Under the pieces are notes generated by a model, which searched no databases, was not told where the DNA came from, and saw nothing but the letters and a program-made list of their open reading frames with translations. A stretch of DNA of 32,729 nucleotides, taken from Bacillota bacterium (lineage in GTDB: Bacteria > Bacillota_A > Clostridia > DSM-8532). This document shows positions 26,248 to 32,729 of this stretch, piece after piece (the first letter of the stretch is position 1; each line of letters begins with the position of its first letter). A program made the translations under genes and the position numbers. The DNA lies in NCBI GenBank assembly GCA_023424865.1, contig JAFADM010000215.1:1-32729 (forward strand), written 5' to 3'.

Positions 26248-26472
26248 GTTGTGCAATAATTGCAGCCCTGGAAGTTATTCTTATATGGGCATCGTTTTTA
26301 TTCAATGCTATCCATACTGAATTGATATAGACATTCGGGTTCTGCACAATCAATACGCAAGCCTCCGGCTGAATTAGAATGTCGGTTTACAGATTCAAAG
26401 AGAAAGTGCCCAAAAAGCTTGATTTTCGGAGTTTTATAAGCAGAATCGGAACCAAGGTTTAGTAAAAGATTA

Positions 26473-26497
26473 GGGGGGCTTAAAGCCCCCCATTTTT
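26473..26497. terminator. Bidirectional intrinsic terminator between convergent genes
   Basis: A perfect 8-bp stem (GGGGGGCT / AGCCCCCC, 26473-26480 and 26484-26491) with a 3-nt loop is followed by ATTTTT on the plus strand. On the minus strand a weaker T-rich tail follows. It should end both the TetR/ABC operon and the GH127 gene, whose stop codon begins at 26496. Confidence 0.85.
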
Positions 26498-28469
26498 ATC
26501 CCTCTCTTTTAATCCAAACCAGCATCTCTCCTGGCTTCCTGTTGCCCCAGAAGTAATAGGGTACGGCTTTCAGCTCAACCGGTTCTTTTTCCGGAAGGGT
26601 CCCGTCAAGGCTTTTGTAGAGCTTTCCATCCCAGCCAGCCAAAGGCGTTCGGTAACCGGAGGCCTTCAGAACAGGCATTCCCTCCAAAAGCGCCTCGTCA
26701 TAAACCGTTTCAACGGGGCTTTGATCCGGAAGTGACAGGGATGTAAGCACTCCGCCGTTGTCGGCTTCTTCAAAGCAGTAAACCACAGGTCCTCTTTTAA
26801 GGCTTGTTTTTCCGGCGTTATCACGGACCAGAGGATTGGCAATAATCCGTTCTACAGGCATGGGAAGCAAGAGCTCAACCCGGTCACCCTCCTGCCAGGT
26901 TCTGTCCAGTCTGAGATAACCCTTTTCAACCTTATTTGTAAGGGAATAGAACTGCCCGTTTACAGTTACCTGGGGCTCACGGCACCAGGAAGGTATTCTG
27001 AGGAAGAGAGCGAATGCCTGTTCCTCCCGGGGTGAAAGGGTTATTGTTACCGTTTCTTCCACAGGGTATCGGGTTTCCACCTTCACACCCACCGGCTTTC
27101 CGTCCACCATGGCCTGGGTATGGCTGCCCATATATAAGTGGATGTAAAACGACTTATCCCCGGTTGCGAACAAATAGCCCCCAAGGGATGCGAACAGGCG
27201 GGCCAGGTTGGGCGGGCAGCAGGCGCAGCCGAACCATTTTTGCCTTACAGGGCGGACATGGCGGCGGTCAGGGTTTTTTTCACTGGCTTCGGGCCAAACC
27301 TCCAGGGGATTGACATAAAAGAAGTGTTTTCCGTCCCTGGACATGGCGGCGGGCAGAATATTGTATAAGGCGGTCTCCATAATGTCGCCGTATTGGCCGT
27401 CAACATCGGCATTCAGCATGCGCTGGGCGAAAAACACCAGACCCACTGTGGCACAGGTTTCCGCGTAAACAGTGGCAGCGGGAAGGTCATAATCCATGGT
27501 AAAGGCCTCGCCGCCATGGGTTGAGCCAATACCTCCCGTAATATACATCTGACGTTCCACCGTGCTTTTCCAAAGCTCGCGGCACGCGTCAAAAAGCTCC
27601 TTGTCGCCGTTTTCCAGCGCGGCATCCGCCATGGCGGTATAAAGGTACATGGCCCGAACGGAGTGGCCTACCGCTACTTTCTGCTTCCTTACCGGCACAT
27701 GCGCCTGACCGTATTCCCTGTTTTTTCCCGGCGGCGGGCAAAGGGTCTTTGACCAATGAGAGAGATGCCCCCTCCTCTCCCACTCCTCATCAAAGAAGTA
27801 GGGATCCTGTCCTCTCTCGTCAATAAAGAACATGGCCAGCTTCTTGTATTTTTCATTTCCTGTAGCCCGGTAAAGCTTAAGCAGGGCAAGCTCCACCTCC
27901 TCATGGCCGTCATAGCCCTTAAGCTTGCCCGGCTCATGCCCGAATACGGTGTCGATATAATCGGCAAAACGGCACATGACATCAAGCAGCGCCTTTTTGC
28001 CCGTCGCTTCATAATAGGCTACGGCAGCCTCCATTATATGCCCGGCGCAATAAAGCTCATGGCATTCAAAAAGGTTTGTCCAGCGCTTGTCAGGTTCCTT
28101 TACGGTAAAATACGTATTCAAATAACCGTCCTTTTGCTGAGCTTTTTCAATAATTGCCACCATCTTATCAATTTCATTTTCCAGCTCCGGATCTCTTTTG
28201 AGACTCAAGGTGTAGGCGGCGGCTTCTATCCATTTAGCCAGATCACTGTCCTGAAAAACAAGACCTCCATACTCCCCCTGTGCTTCTCCCGCGGCAATTT
28301 TGAAATTGCTGACGGCAAAGCTGGGCTCCGCATCCGGCACTCTGTCGTTTAAAGCTTCCCACTGGTAAGGTACAACTACCTCGCGAATAAGACTCTGATA
28401 AGCCGACCAAAAGGAATCATTAATGGCAACCTCGCTGAATCTGACGGGCTTTTGCTTTTTACTGAGCAT
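26496..28469 (-). CDS. GH127 glycoside hydrolase, beta-L-arabinofuranosidase family
   Basis: This 657-residue enzyme of the DUF1680/GH127 family should remove terminal beta-L-arabinofuranose (as HypBA1 does) from plant-derived glycans. The zinc-thiolate site is complete: Glu337 and Cys339 in YAETCATVGL, and Cys417-Cys418 in GCACCPPNLARL (415-426), almost the same numbering as the Bifidobacterium enzyme (Glu338, Cys340, Cys417, Cys418). HELYCAGH (about 137-144) belongs to the active-site barrel. There is no signal peptide, so it acts inside the cell on imported oligosaccharides. The start has AAGGAGG 8 nt upstream. The neighbouring divergent AraC regulator probably controls it. Confidence 0.93.
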   Translation of the reverse strand: MLSKKQKPVRFSEVAINDSFWSAYQSLIREVVVPYQWEALNDRVPDAEPSFAVSNFKIAAGEAQGEYGGLVFQDSDLAKWIEAAAYTLSLKRDPELENEIDKMVAIIEKAQQKDGYLNTYFTVKEPDKRWTNLFECHELYCAGHIMEAAVAYYEATGKKALLDVMCRFADYIDTVFGHEPGKLKGYDGHEEVELALLKLYRATGNEKYKKLAMFFIDERGQDPYFFDEEWERRGHLSHWSKTLCPPPGKNREYGQAHVPVRKQKVAVGHSVRAMYLYTAMADAALENGDKELFDACRELWKSTVERQMYITGGIGSTHGGEAFTMDYDLPAATVYAETCATVGLVFFAQRMLNADVDGQYGDIMETALYNILPAAMSRDGKHFFYVNPLEVWPEASEKNPDRRHVRPVRQKWFGCACCPPNLARLFASLGGYLFATGDKSFYIHLYMGSHTQAMVDGKPVGVKVETRYPVEETVTITLSPREEQAFALFLRIPSWCREPQVTVNGQFYSLTNKVEKGYLRLDRTWQEGDRVELLLPMPVERIIANPLVRDNAGKTSLKRGPVVYCFEEADNGGVLTSLSLPDQSPVETVYDEALLEGMPVLKASGYRTPLAGWDGKLYKSLDGTLPEKEPVELKAVPYYFWGNRKPGEMLVWIKREG

Positions 28470-28492
28470 ATGACAGCCTCCTTGCTTCTAGT

Positions 28493-28538
28493 TTTATAGC
28501 AGTTTGTAAGCAAAGGTGGAATAAAATACTCACCTTTG
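28493..28538 (-). promoter_or_regulatory. Promoter of the GH127 gene with adjacent inverted repeat
   Basis: On the minus strand an extended -10 (TGCTATAAA, 28501-28493) lies about 25 nt before the GH127 start. The -35 is weak, as expected for an activator-dependent promoter. Directly upstream sits a perfect 8-bp inverted repeat CAAAGGTG/CACCTTTG (28511-28518 and 28531-28538, 12 nt between), placed where an activator would touch RNA polymerase. The likely partner is the AraC-family protein transcribed away from it. Confidence 0.5.
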
Positions 28539-28640
28539 AAGTTTCCCTAAAGACTGAATCTTTGCTACACTATAAGTATGACAGGCGTTTTATTTTCTGT
28601 CGGTAGCGTAGATTAACATAAGGTGGAGTATATTGACTTT

Positions 28641-29522
28641 ATGCATTATTTAAAAGCAGGACTGGAAGCCCCCCTTACCTATCTGTCCTCAGGCTTCTTT
28701 ACAGCCGACACGGAATGGACTCATTCCATGCGTATCATTGACAGTTATGAGATTATCTGGGTAGTAAAAGGACCGGTCCATATTGAACAGAATAATTGCC
28801 GCCATACCCTGAGTGACGGAGATGTGCTTTTACTTTTTCCAGGACTGGTTCACAGTGGCTTTGCCTCCTCAAAAAAGGGTACCGCCTTCTATTGGGTTCA
28901 TTTCCTAAGCCCTTCTCAGGAGGAAATGCTTCCCTCTGAAGAGGCGCTGAGAATTCTTGAGCTTGTCCGAAACAATCCCTATTACAATGGCCTGGACAAA
29001 TGCCTGCTTCTGCCGGAGGTACTCCGCACACCGTCATTGGATAGGCTGGCAGTGCTTTTCCGCCAGCTTCTCCACTTGTCCCAGTCCGGTTACTACACAG
29101 GCTATTCCGTGCATTACGCCCTTACCGGACTATTAATCGAGCTGTCCCAGCAGCATTTGGCAGGCGCAATTCAAGCATCTGCCGGTGACAGGCTTCAGAA
29201 TATTCTGGAATGGCTTCGTATTCATGACAGCAGTAACATTTCATTGAAGGATGTTGCCCATGCCTTCAATTACACGCGAGAATACCTGGCACGTTACTTC
29301 AAAAAGCGCATGGGCATGACTATTACGGAATACCTCCTTCGCATGAAGCTGGCCAAGGCCAGGGATTTGCTTTGCCGCACAGATAAAAGCATAAGAGAAA
29401 TTGCTCAGGAGCTGGGCTTTCCCGATGAAAAGTACTTCATGCGCCTCTTCAAGCGGTACGAGCATACTACTGCAAGTCATTTTCGCGATGCCTACCGCAG
29501 AACCCATCTTAATAATAGCTAA
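28641..29522 (+). CDS. AraC-family transcriptional regulator with cupin domain
   Basis: This regulator of about 293 residues has an N-terminal cupin-like sensor (VHIEQNNCRHTLSDGDVLLLFP, early residues about 47-68) and a C-terminal AraC double helix-turn-helix (about 195-290; NISLKDVAHAFNYTREYLA and KSIREIAQELGFPDEKYF). The start is placed at ATG 28641, about 12 nt after AAGGTGGAG. A GTG at 28623 lies inside that ribosome site and is less likely. It diverges from a GH127 arabinosidase and most probably activates it in response to an arabinose-type sugar. Confidence 0.93.
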   Translation: MHYLKAGLEAPLTYLSSGFFTADTEWTHSMRIIDSYEIIWVVKGPVHIEQNNCRHTLSDGDVLLLFPGLVHSGFASSKKGTAFYWVHFLSPSQEEMLPSEEALRILELVRNNPYYNGLDKCLLLPEVLRTPSLDRLAVLFRQLLHLSQSGYYTGYSVHYALTGLLIELSQQHLAGAIQASAGDRLQNILEWLRIHDSSNISLKDVAHAFNYTREYLARYFKKRMGMTITEYLLRMKLAKARDLLCRTDKSIREIAQELGFPDEKYFMRLFKRYEHTTASHFRDAYRRTHLNNS

Positions 29523-29612
29523 AGCGGGCTGTGCCCCACCCCAATGGATACGAAGAAACCCTGGAATAACTTGTTTTTTGATAGTTATGGGCTATAAAGC
29601 ACTAAAAACGCA
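29523..29612. other. Convergent gap without a clear terminator
   Basis: Ninety nucleotides separate the AraC gene from the convergent glycosyltransferase. A weak 6-bp inverted repeat (ATAACT/AGTTAT, 29566-29588) and a GGGC/GCCC mini-stem are present, but neither is followed by a proper T-run. No promoter was seen. Confidence 0.4.
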
Positions 29613-32129
29613 TTAAAGCAAATTATCGTAGTGTTGAAGCAAGGACCGCACGTAGCTTCTGGGATTCACATCCTCTAAAACGGTTTCCACAGGCGCCAAC
29701 CTGTCCGGACACAGTGTCTTTAACTTAAGGGACTGCTCCTTGTTACGGGTAATAATCGCTCCAGCCCGGGCAAGAGCTTTTTTTTCAAACTCCCTGAAAT
29801 ACAGGGCAGCCTGACCTTGAGGCTTAAGAGAGCCGCTTACGAGCCTTTCTTCACTAAAGGAACCATGATGTGTCAAAATAATGGGGATAGCCATACCCAG
29901 CTTTTCAAGAACGGAAGACACACTCCTTACACTTAAGATGTCCTGGCAGTGGATAACGCTTATAAAGCCCCCCTCTAAAAGCTTTTCCAGCTTAACCTCC
30001 AGCTGGTGCATAATGGAGTAAACCAAAACATAAAAGGCCATATCCGAATCATCTATGAGAAGAGCGTCTTTATCATCCAGACCGAAACAGGCCATAACAT
30101 CCGTCATACCAAACAGCTCTCCCCCATCAGAGGTATAGAATGCCTTTCTCACAGGAATGTGATTATCCCTCAAGCCTGTCTCCAGAAGTCGAATATGCCT
30201 GCCTTTAGAAGACTCACCAAACCTTTGGCCTTCATCATCTGAGCAAACCAGCAAGATACGATGGTTGGCATAGTCTCTAATTCCAGCACCGGACATTTTA
30301 TTAAGCCACAGGCAGGCTTCTTCCAGAAACAGCCGGTTAAGCCATTCCTGGCCGGCCGGTACATTTTGGGCATGGTTGAGAAAGTACTCGCTCATGAGTC
30401 GGTAATAATGCATTTCCTTAATAATAAAATCGCCTGTTACATTCATTTGAAGTATGTACTTCCTGAAAAGCAGATCCACACATTTGATCATTCCAAGGGT
30501 TTCCCGGAACTGATCCTCCTCTTCATCATGCAGGGCCTCCTCCTCATCGGATAGGGTTACCATGCCGTAAAGGGGGATAGGAATATGCTCAAAGGGAGCG
30601 GACAAAAGATTGTCCGCATAAAAAGGGATGTTCTCCTCCAGCGCGTTTAAAAGGATGGTTTCCGTGTAATCCGCCCGCCAAAAGGCTTTATCCGGGATTA
30701 TGGAGGAAAAGGAGGCGATCATAAGAAAAATGAGCTCCAGAGGGTCTCCCAAACTTCGCAGGCCCGTGATGCTAAGCAGCTCCCCCTTTTCGTCCGTTTC
30801 ATAAAAGTCCGTGTATACGAATTTAAGGGAAAAGTCCTTGTTCATGGCATCCACACACAGATCTACATAATCCTTATCTATCCTGTCTGTCCAGTCCACC
30901 CGGGTTACAAATTTGCCTCCAGCAGCCTTGTAACCGGCCTTCAATGCTTCGTTAAGACCTGCCCGCTTTCTTTTAATATAGCGTATACGGGTATCGCTAA
31001 AGCCTTTGACTATGGTGGGAGTCCTGTCGGTGGAGCCGTCATCCACTATAATAAGCTCCAGCCTGTCATAGGTTTGGGATAAAACGCAGGAAATAGATTC
31101 AGAAATAAGCTTTTCTCCGTTGGCAACCGCCATAACCACACTTACCAGGGGCCTTTCCTTGGAAATCTCCGAAAGTCGGGTTAATAGCTCCTTAACAGAT
31201 GGTAAAAGGCTTCCCTCATCGTACCGGTCAAGTGCAAAGCGCCTGTAGCGCCTGGAATCATAGGGTCCGTTAAAAAGGGCCCCTCCCTCCTCCGGCGTGT
31301 AGAACAGCAAGTCTTCAGGAAAATAGTTATCTGCTCCCAGGCTGTGATGGATGATGGGCTTAATACCTTTTGCCATGGCCATAATAACTCCTTCATCCTG
31401 AAGCTGAAGCCTTCCGGCGCATAGATAAAAGCTCTTATCCTCCAGCCATCGGTCAAGCCAAAGCTGTTCATCCCCCGGCTTACCGCCCTTATTTCTTTTT
31501 TCCAGAAACACATGGCCCGATAAGCCCAGCCCTTCAGTCAGGTGCTGAAAATAAAGCACATCCTGCACATCCTGAAAGAGGACTGCAAGATGAAAGCTAA
31601 GCTCCCGGTTTTTCTGGTACATCGCTTTAAAGGCGTGAAGTATAAGAAACGAACCGTTGTGTGAACTAAGCTCACCATAAAAGGCTACCTTGTGGCCCGG
31701 CCCTCTTACCTTGAAACCAAACTTTTTGAGTTGAAGTCCAAGGGGAAGTATAACCGTTTTGTGCAGGGGTATTCCAAATTTTCCAACAGAATAATTGCGG
31801 ATGTGCTCTGCCGTGAATATTACACGATCAATGTTTTCCCATGATACAGAGGAAGGAATCTCGGTAAAGGCCTCGCTTCCCATAAGCCTTATAATGACGG
31901 GCTTTTCCAGTGCCGCCCTGCAACGGCTGCCATAGACGGAAAGCTCGTCACAGCACTCGAACCAGACTATGTTGGCCCACTCCATTCCTTCGTCAATCTG
32001 ACTTTCCCGTTCCACAACAATTTGCCTGACCTCATAATCCGAAGCCAGAGCCTCCTTCAGCCCTCCTAAACAGTCCTCAAAACCCGATTTTACAAAGAAA
32101 GCCAGTTTACGGTTTTCATCAGCCGCCAT
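29613..32129 (-). CDS. Multidomain glycosyltransferase (GT4-like, GT2, partial GT-B)
   Basis: This protein of about 838 residues runs in one frame, with three parts. Residues 1 to about 325 resemble a GT4-type GT-B transferase (VAFYGELSSHNGSF, then AGRLQLQDEGVIMAMAKG). Residues about 327-545 are a GT2 domain with LIIVDDGSTDRTP (about 358-370) and a DxD-like RVDWTDRID (about 410-418). Residues about 623-838 look like the N-terminal half of another GT-B enzyme (ILLVCSDDEGQR, HHGSFSEER, AIITRNKEQS), which stops before a donor-binding half. The start at 32129 is chosen because AAAGGA lies 8 nt before that ATG. A Met at 32174 lacks a site. It probably decorates a surface protein or glycan. Confidence 0.85.
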   Translation of the reverse strand: MAADENRKLAFFVKSGFEDCLGGLKEALASDYEVRQIVVERESQIDEGMEWANIVWFECCDELSVYGSRCRAALEKPVIIRLMGSEAFTEIPSSVSWENIDRVIFTAEHIRNYSVGKFGIPLHKTVILPLGLQLKKFGFKVRGPGHKVAFYGELSSHNGSFLILHAFKAMYQKNRELSFHLAVLFQDVQDVLYFQHLTEGLGLSGHVFLEKRNKGGKPGDEQLWLDRWLEDKSFYLCAGRLQLQDEGVIMAMAKGIKPIIHHSLGADNYFPEDLLFYTPEEGGALFNGPYDSRRYRRFALDRYDEGSLLPSVKELLTRLSEISKERPLVSVVMAVANGEKLISESISCVLSQTYDRLELIIVDDGSTDRTPTIVKGFSDTRIRYIKRKRAGLNEALKAGYKAAGGKFVTRVDWTDRIDKDYVDLCVDAMNKDFSLKFVYTDFYETDEKGELLSITGLRSLGDPLELIFLMIASFSSIIPDKAFWRADYTETILLNALEENIPFYADNLLSAPFEHIPIPLYGMVTLSDEEEALHDEEEDQFRETLGMIKCVDLLFRKYILQMNVTGDFIIKEMHYYRLMSEYFLNHAQNVPAGQEWLNRLFLEEACLWLNKMSGAGIRDYANHRILLVCSDDEGQRFGESSKGRHIRLLETGLRDNHIPVRKAFYTSDGGELFGMTDVMACFGLDDKDALLIDDSDMAFYVLVYSIMHQLEVKLEKLLEGGFISVIHCQDILSVRSVSSVLEKLGMAIPIILTHHGSFSEERLVSGSLKPQGQAALYFREFEKKALARAGAIITRNKEQSLKLKTLCPDRLAPVETVLEDVNPRSYVRSLLQHYDNLL

Positions 32130-32243
32130 GCACTGAATCCTTTCAAGCCCGAAGGCTGTGAGATTCATTCTCATTCAATATATGTCGGAGTGGGCGGTTG
32201 CCGTGATATAGAATGAGGGACTAGCCGTCTGAAAATGGCTTCT

Positions 32244-32708
32244 TTATTTTGAACGGTTAAGCCGAATCATAAAAAAGATGATGAAGCCAAACATTAAAAG
32301 CAGAATAAGGGGAAGAAAAAAGACGGGTAATGCCTTTGCAAAAGCCGTATTTATGGTTAATGAGGTAAAAATGGCCACTGTCATTATTTTCAGTGTTCCG
32401 ATCATATTCTTGAGAATCCGGTAGACTCTTTCCTTATTTTCCACTGTCACGGTAACACCGGTATTCCACACCTGGGGAAACCGCTCCAGTAGAGTTATTC
32501 CTATGTATAAAAGCCATCCGAGCACAGGGAGGAAAAGCAGCTCACTTTTATCTCCCCAGCGATCCACTTCTCCCGCGGCGTTATAATGACCCGGTATTTT
32601 ATCGGGTATGGAACTCCATGAAATAATTAAATAAACGGTTATCCCCAGGAGCATTAAAAGGCATAACAGGTTTGCGGCAATATCATATTTGCTTGCTTTT
32701 AACTTCAT
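32244..32708 (-). CDS. DUF1648-domain membrane protein (SdpI-like)
   Basis: This 154-residue membrane protein has four predicted segments (about 13-31, 58-75, 104-120, 126-146). Between the first two lies the DUF1648 motif IPDKIPGHYNAAGEVDRWG (34-52), conserved in SdpI and related proteins. SdpI protects Bacillus subtilis from the SdpC toxin; most family members have no known role. The start ATG is preceded by AAGGAC inside a perfect palindrome. It is transcribed toward the glycosyltransferase, but the 114-nt gap makes co-transcription uncertain. A partner regulator, as in sdpRI, would lie beyond the right edge. Confidence 0.85.
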   Translation of the reverse strand: MKLKASKYDIAANLLCLLMLLGITVYLIISWSSIPDKIPGHYNAAGEVDRWGDKSELLFLPVLGWLLYIGITLLERFPQVWNTGVTVTVENKERVYRILKNMIGTLKIMTVAIFTSLTINTAFAKALPVFFLPLILLLMFGFIIFFMIRLNRSK

Positions 32709-32721
32709 AAGGACTGTCCTT
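32709..32721 (-). promoter_or_regulatory. Palindrome covering the ribosome binding site of the DUF1648 gene
   Basis: A perfect 13-bp palindrome (AAGGACAGTCCTT on the minus strand, centre 32715) ends directly at the start codon and includes the likely Shine-Dalgarno sequence. It could be an operator, or a hairpin that hides the ribosome site. The loop would be a single base, so an operator is more plausible. Confidence 0.5.
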
Positions 32722-32729
32722 TCCTTGAC

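Noticed and set aside
26216..26386. Minus-strand open frame of about 56 codons reading VLIVQNPNVYINSVWIALNK
   Set aside because: It has no ribosome site or good start and overlaps the end of the ATPase gene. A frame of this length arises easily by chance.

Overview
The window reads as a chromosomal segment of a Gram-positive, Clostridia-type Firmicute. The basis is strong AAGGAGG-like ribosome binding sites, sigma-A style promoters, YesM/YesN and LplB/LplC-type carbohydrate regulation and uptake, DUF4330, a CsaB-type pyruvyl transferase (normally tied to anchoring of SLH-domain proteins), and an Agr/LytTR-like two-component pair. The exact genus cannot be read from the sequence alone. No rRNA, tRNA or CRISPR array was seen.

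Layout. (1) 1-5804, minus strand: a carbohydrate-responsive cluster. Response regulator YesN and sensor kinase YesM overlap by 8 nt. They are followed by two sugar ABC permeases behind their own promoter, and by the first codons of a further gene, probably the solute-binding lipoprotein, at the left edge. (2) 6025-10934, plus strand: an acyl-CoA-synthetase-like AMP ligase, a PHP-family phosphatase, and a 751-residue fusion of a GT4 glycosyltransferase with a CsaB-like polysaccharide pyruvyl transferase. (3) 10951-20828, minus strand: a compact unit running UDP-ManNAc dehydrogenase (WecC), GT4 glycosyltransferase, DUF4330 membrane protein, O-antigen ligase/polymerase-like protein, LytTR response regulator and a short AgrC-like kinase. 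After a 114-nt gap come two overlapping ABC exporter half-transporters. A TagA/WecG glycosyltransferase (21035-21787) diverges from wecC. Together these look like a secondary cell wall polysaccharide locus: ManNAc/ManNAcA chemistry, polymerisation and pyruvylation.

(4) 21790-26490: a probable mobile or horizontally acquired patch. It holds a decayed serine-recombinase fragment, a strong stem-loop terminator, and an autoregulated TetR / FtsX-type permease / ATPase module. A TTGACA-17-TATTAT promoter is followed at once by a 23-bp palindromic operator. (5) 26496-29522: a GH127 beta-L-arabinofuranosidase-type enzyme divergent from an AraC-family activator, with an 8-bp inverted repeat between them. 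(6) 29613-32708, minus strand: a multidomain glycosyltransferase (GT4 + GT2 + an unfinished GT-B half) and a small SdpI-like DUF1648 membrane protein whose ribosome binding site lies in a perfect palindrome.

The strongest candidates for something new are the GT4-CsaB fusion, the Agr-like regulatory pair embedded in the cell wall polysaccharide operon with two exporters and no visible AgrB/AgrD, and the three-part glycosyltransferase whose last module stops halfway. I did not find a clearly unprecedented system. Most genes belong to recognisable families and the novelty lies in their arrangement.
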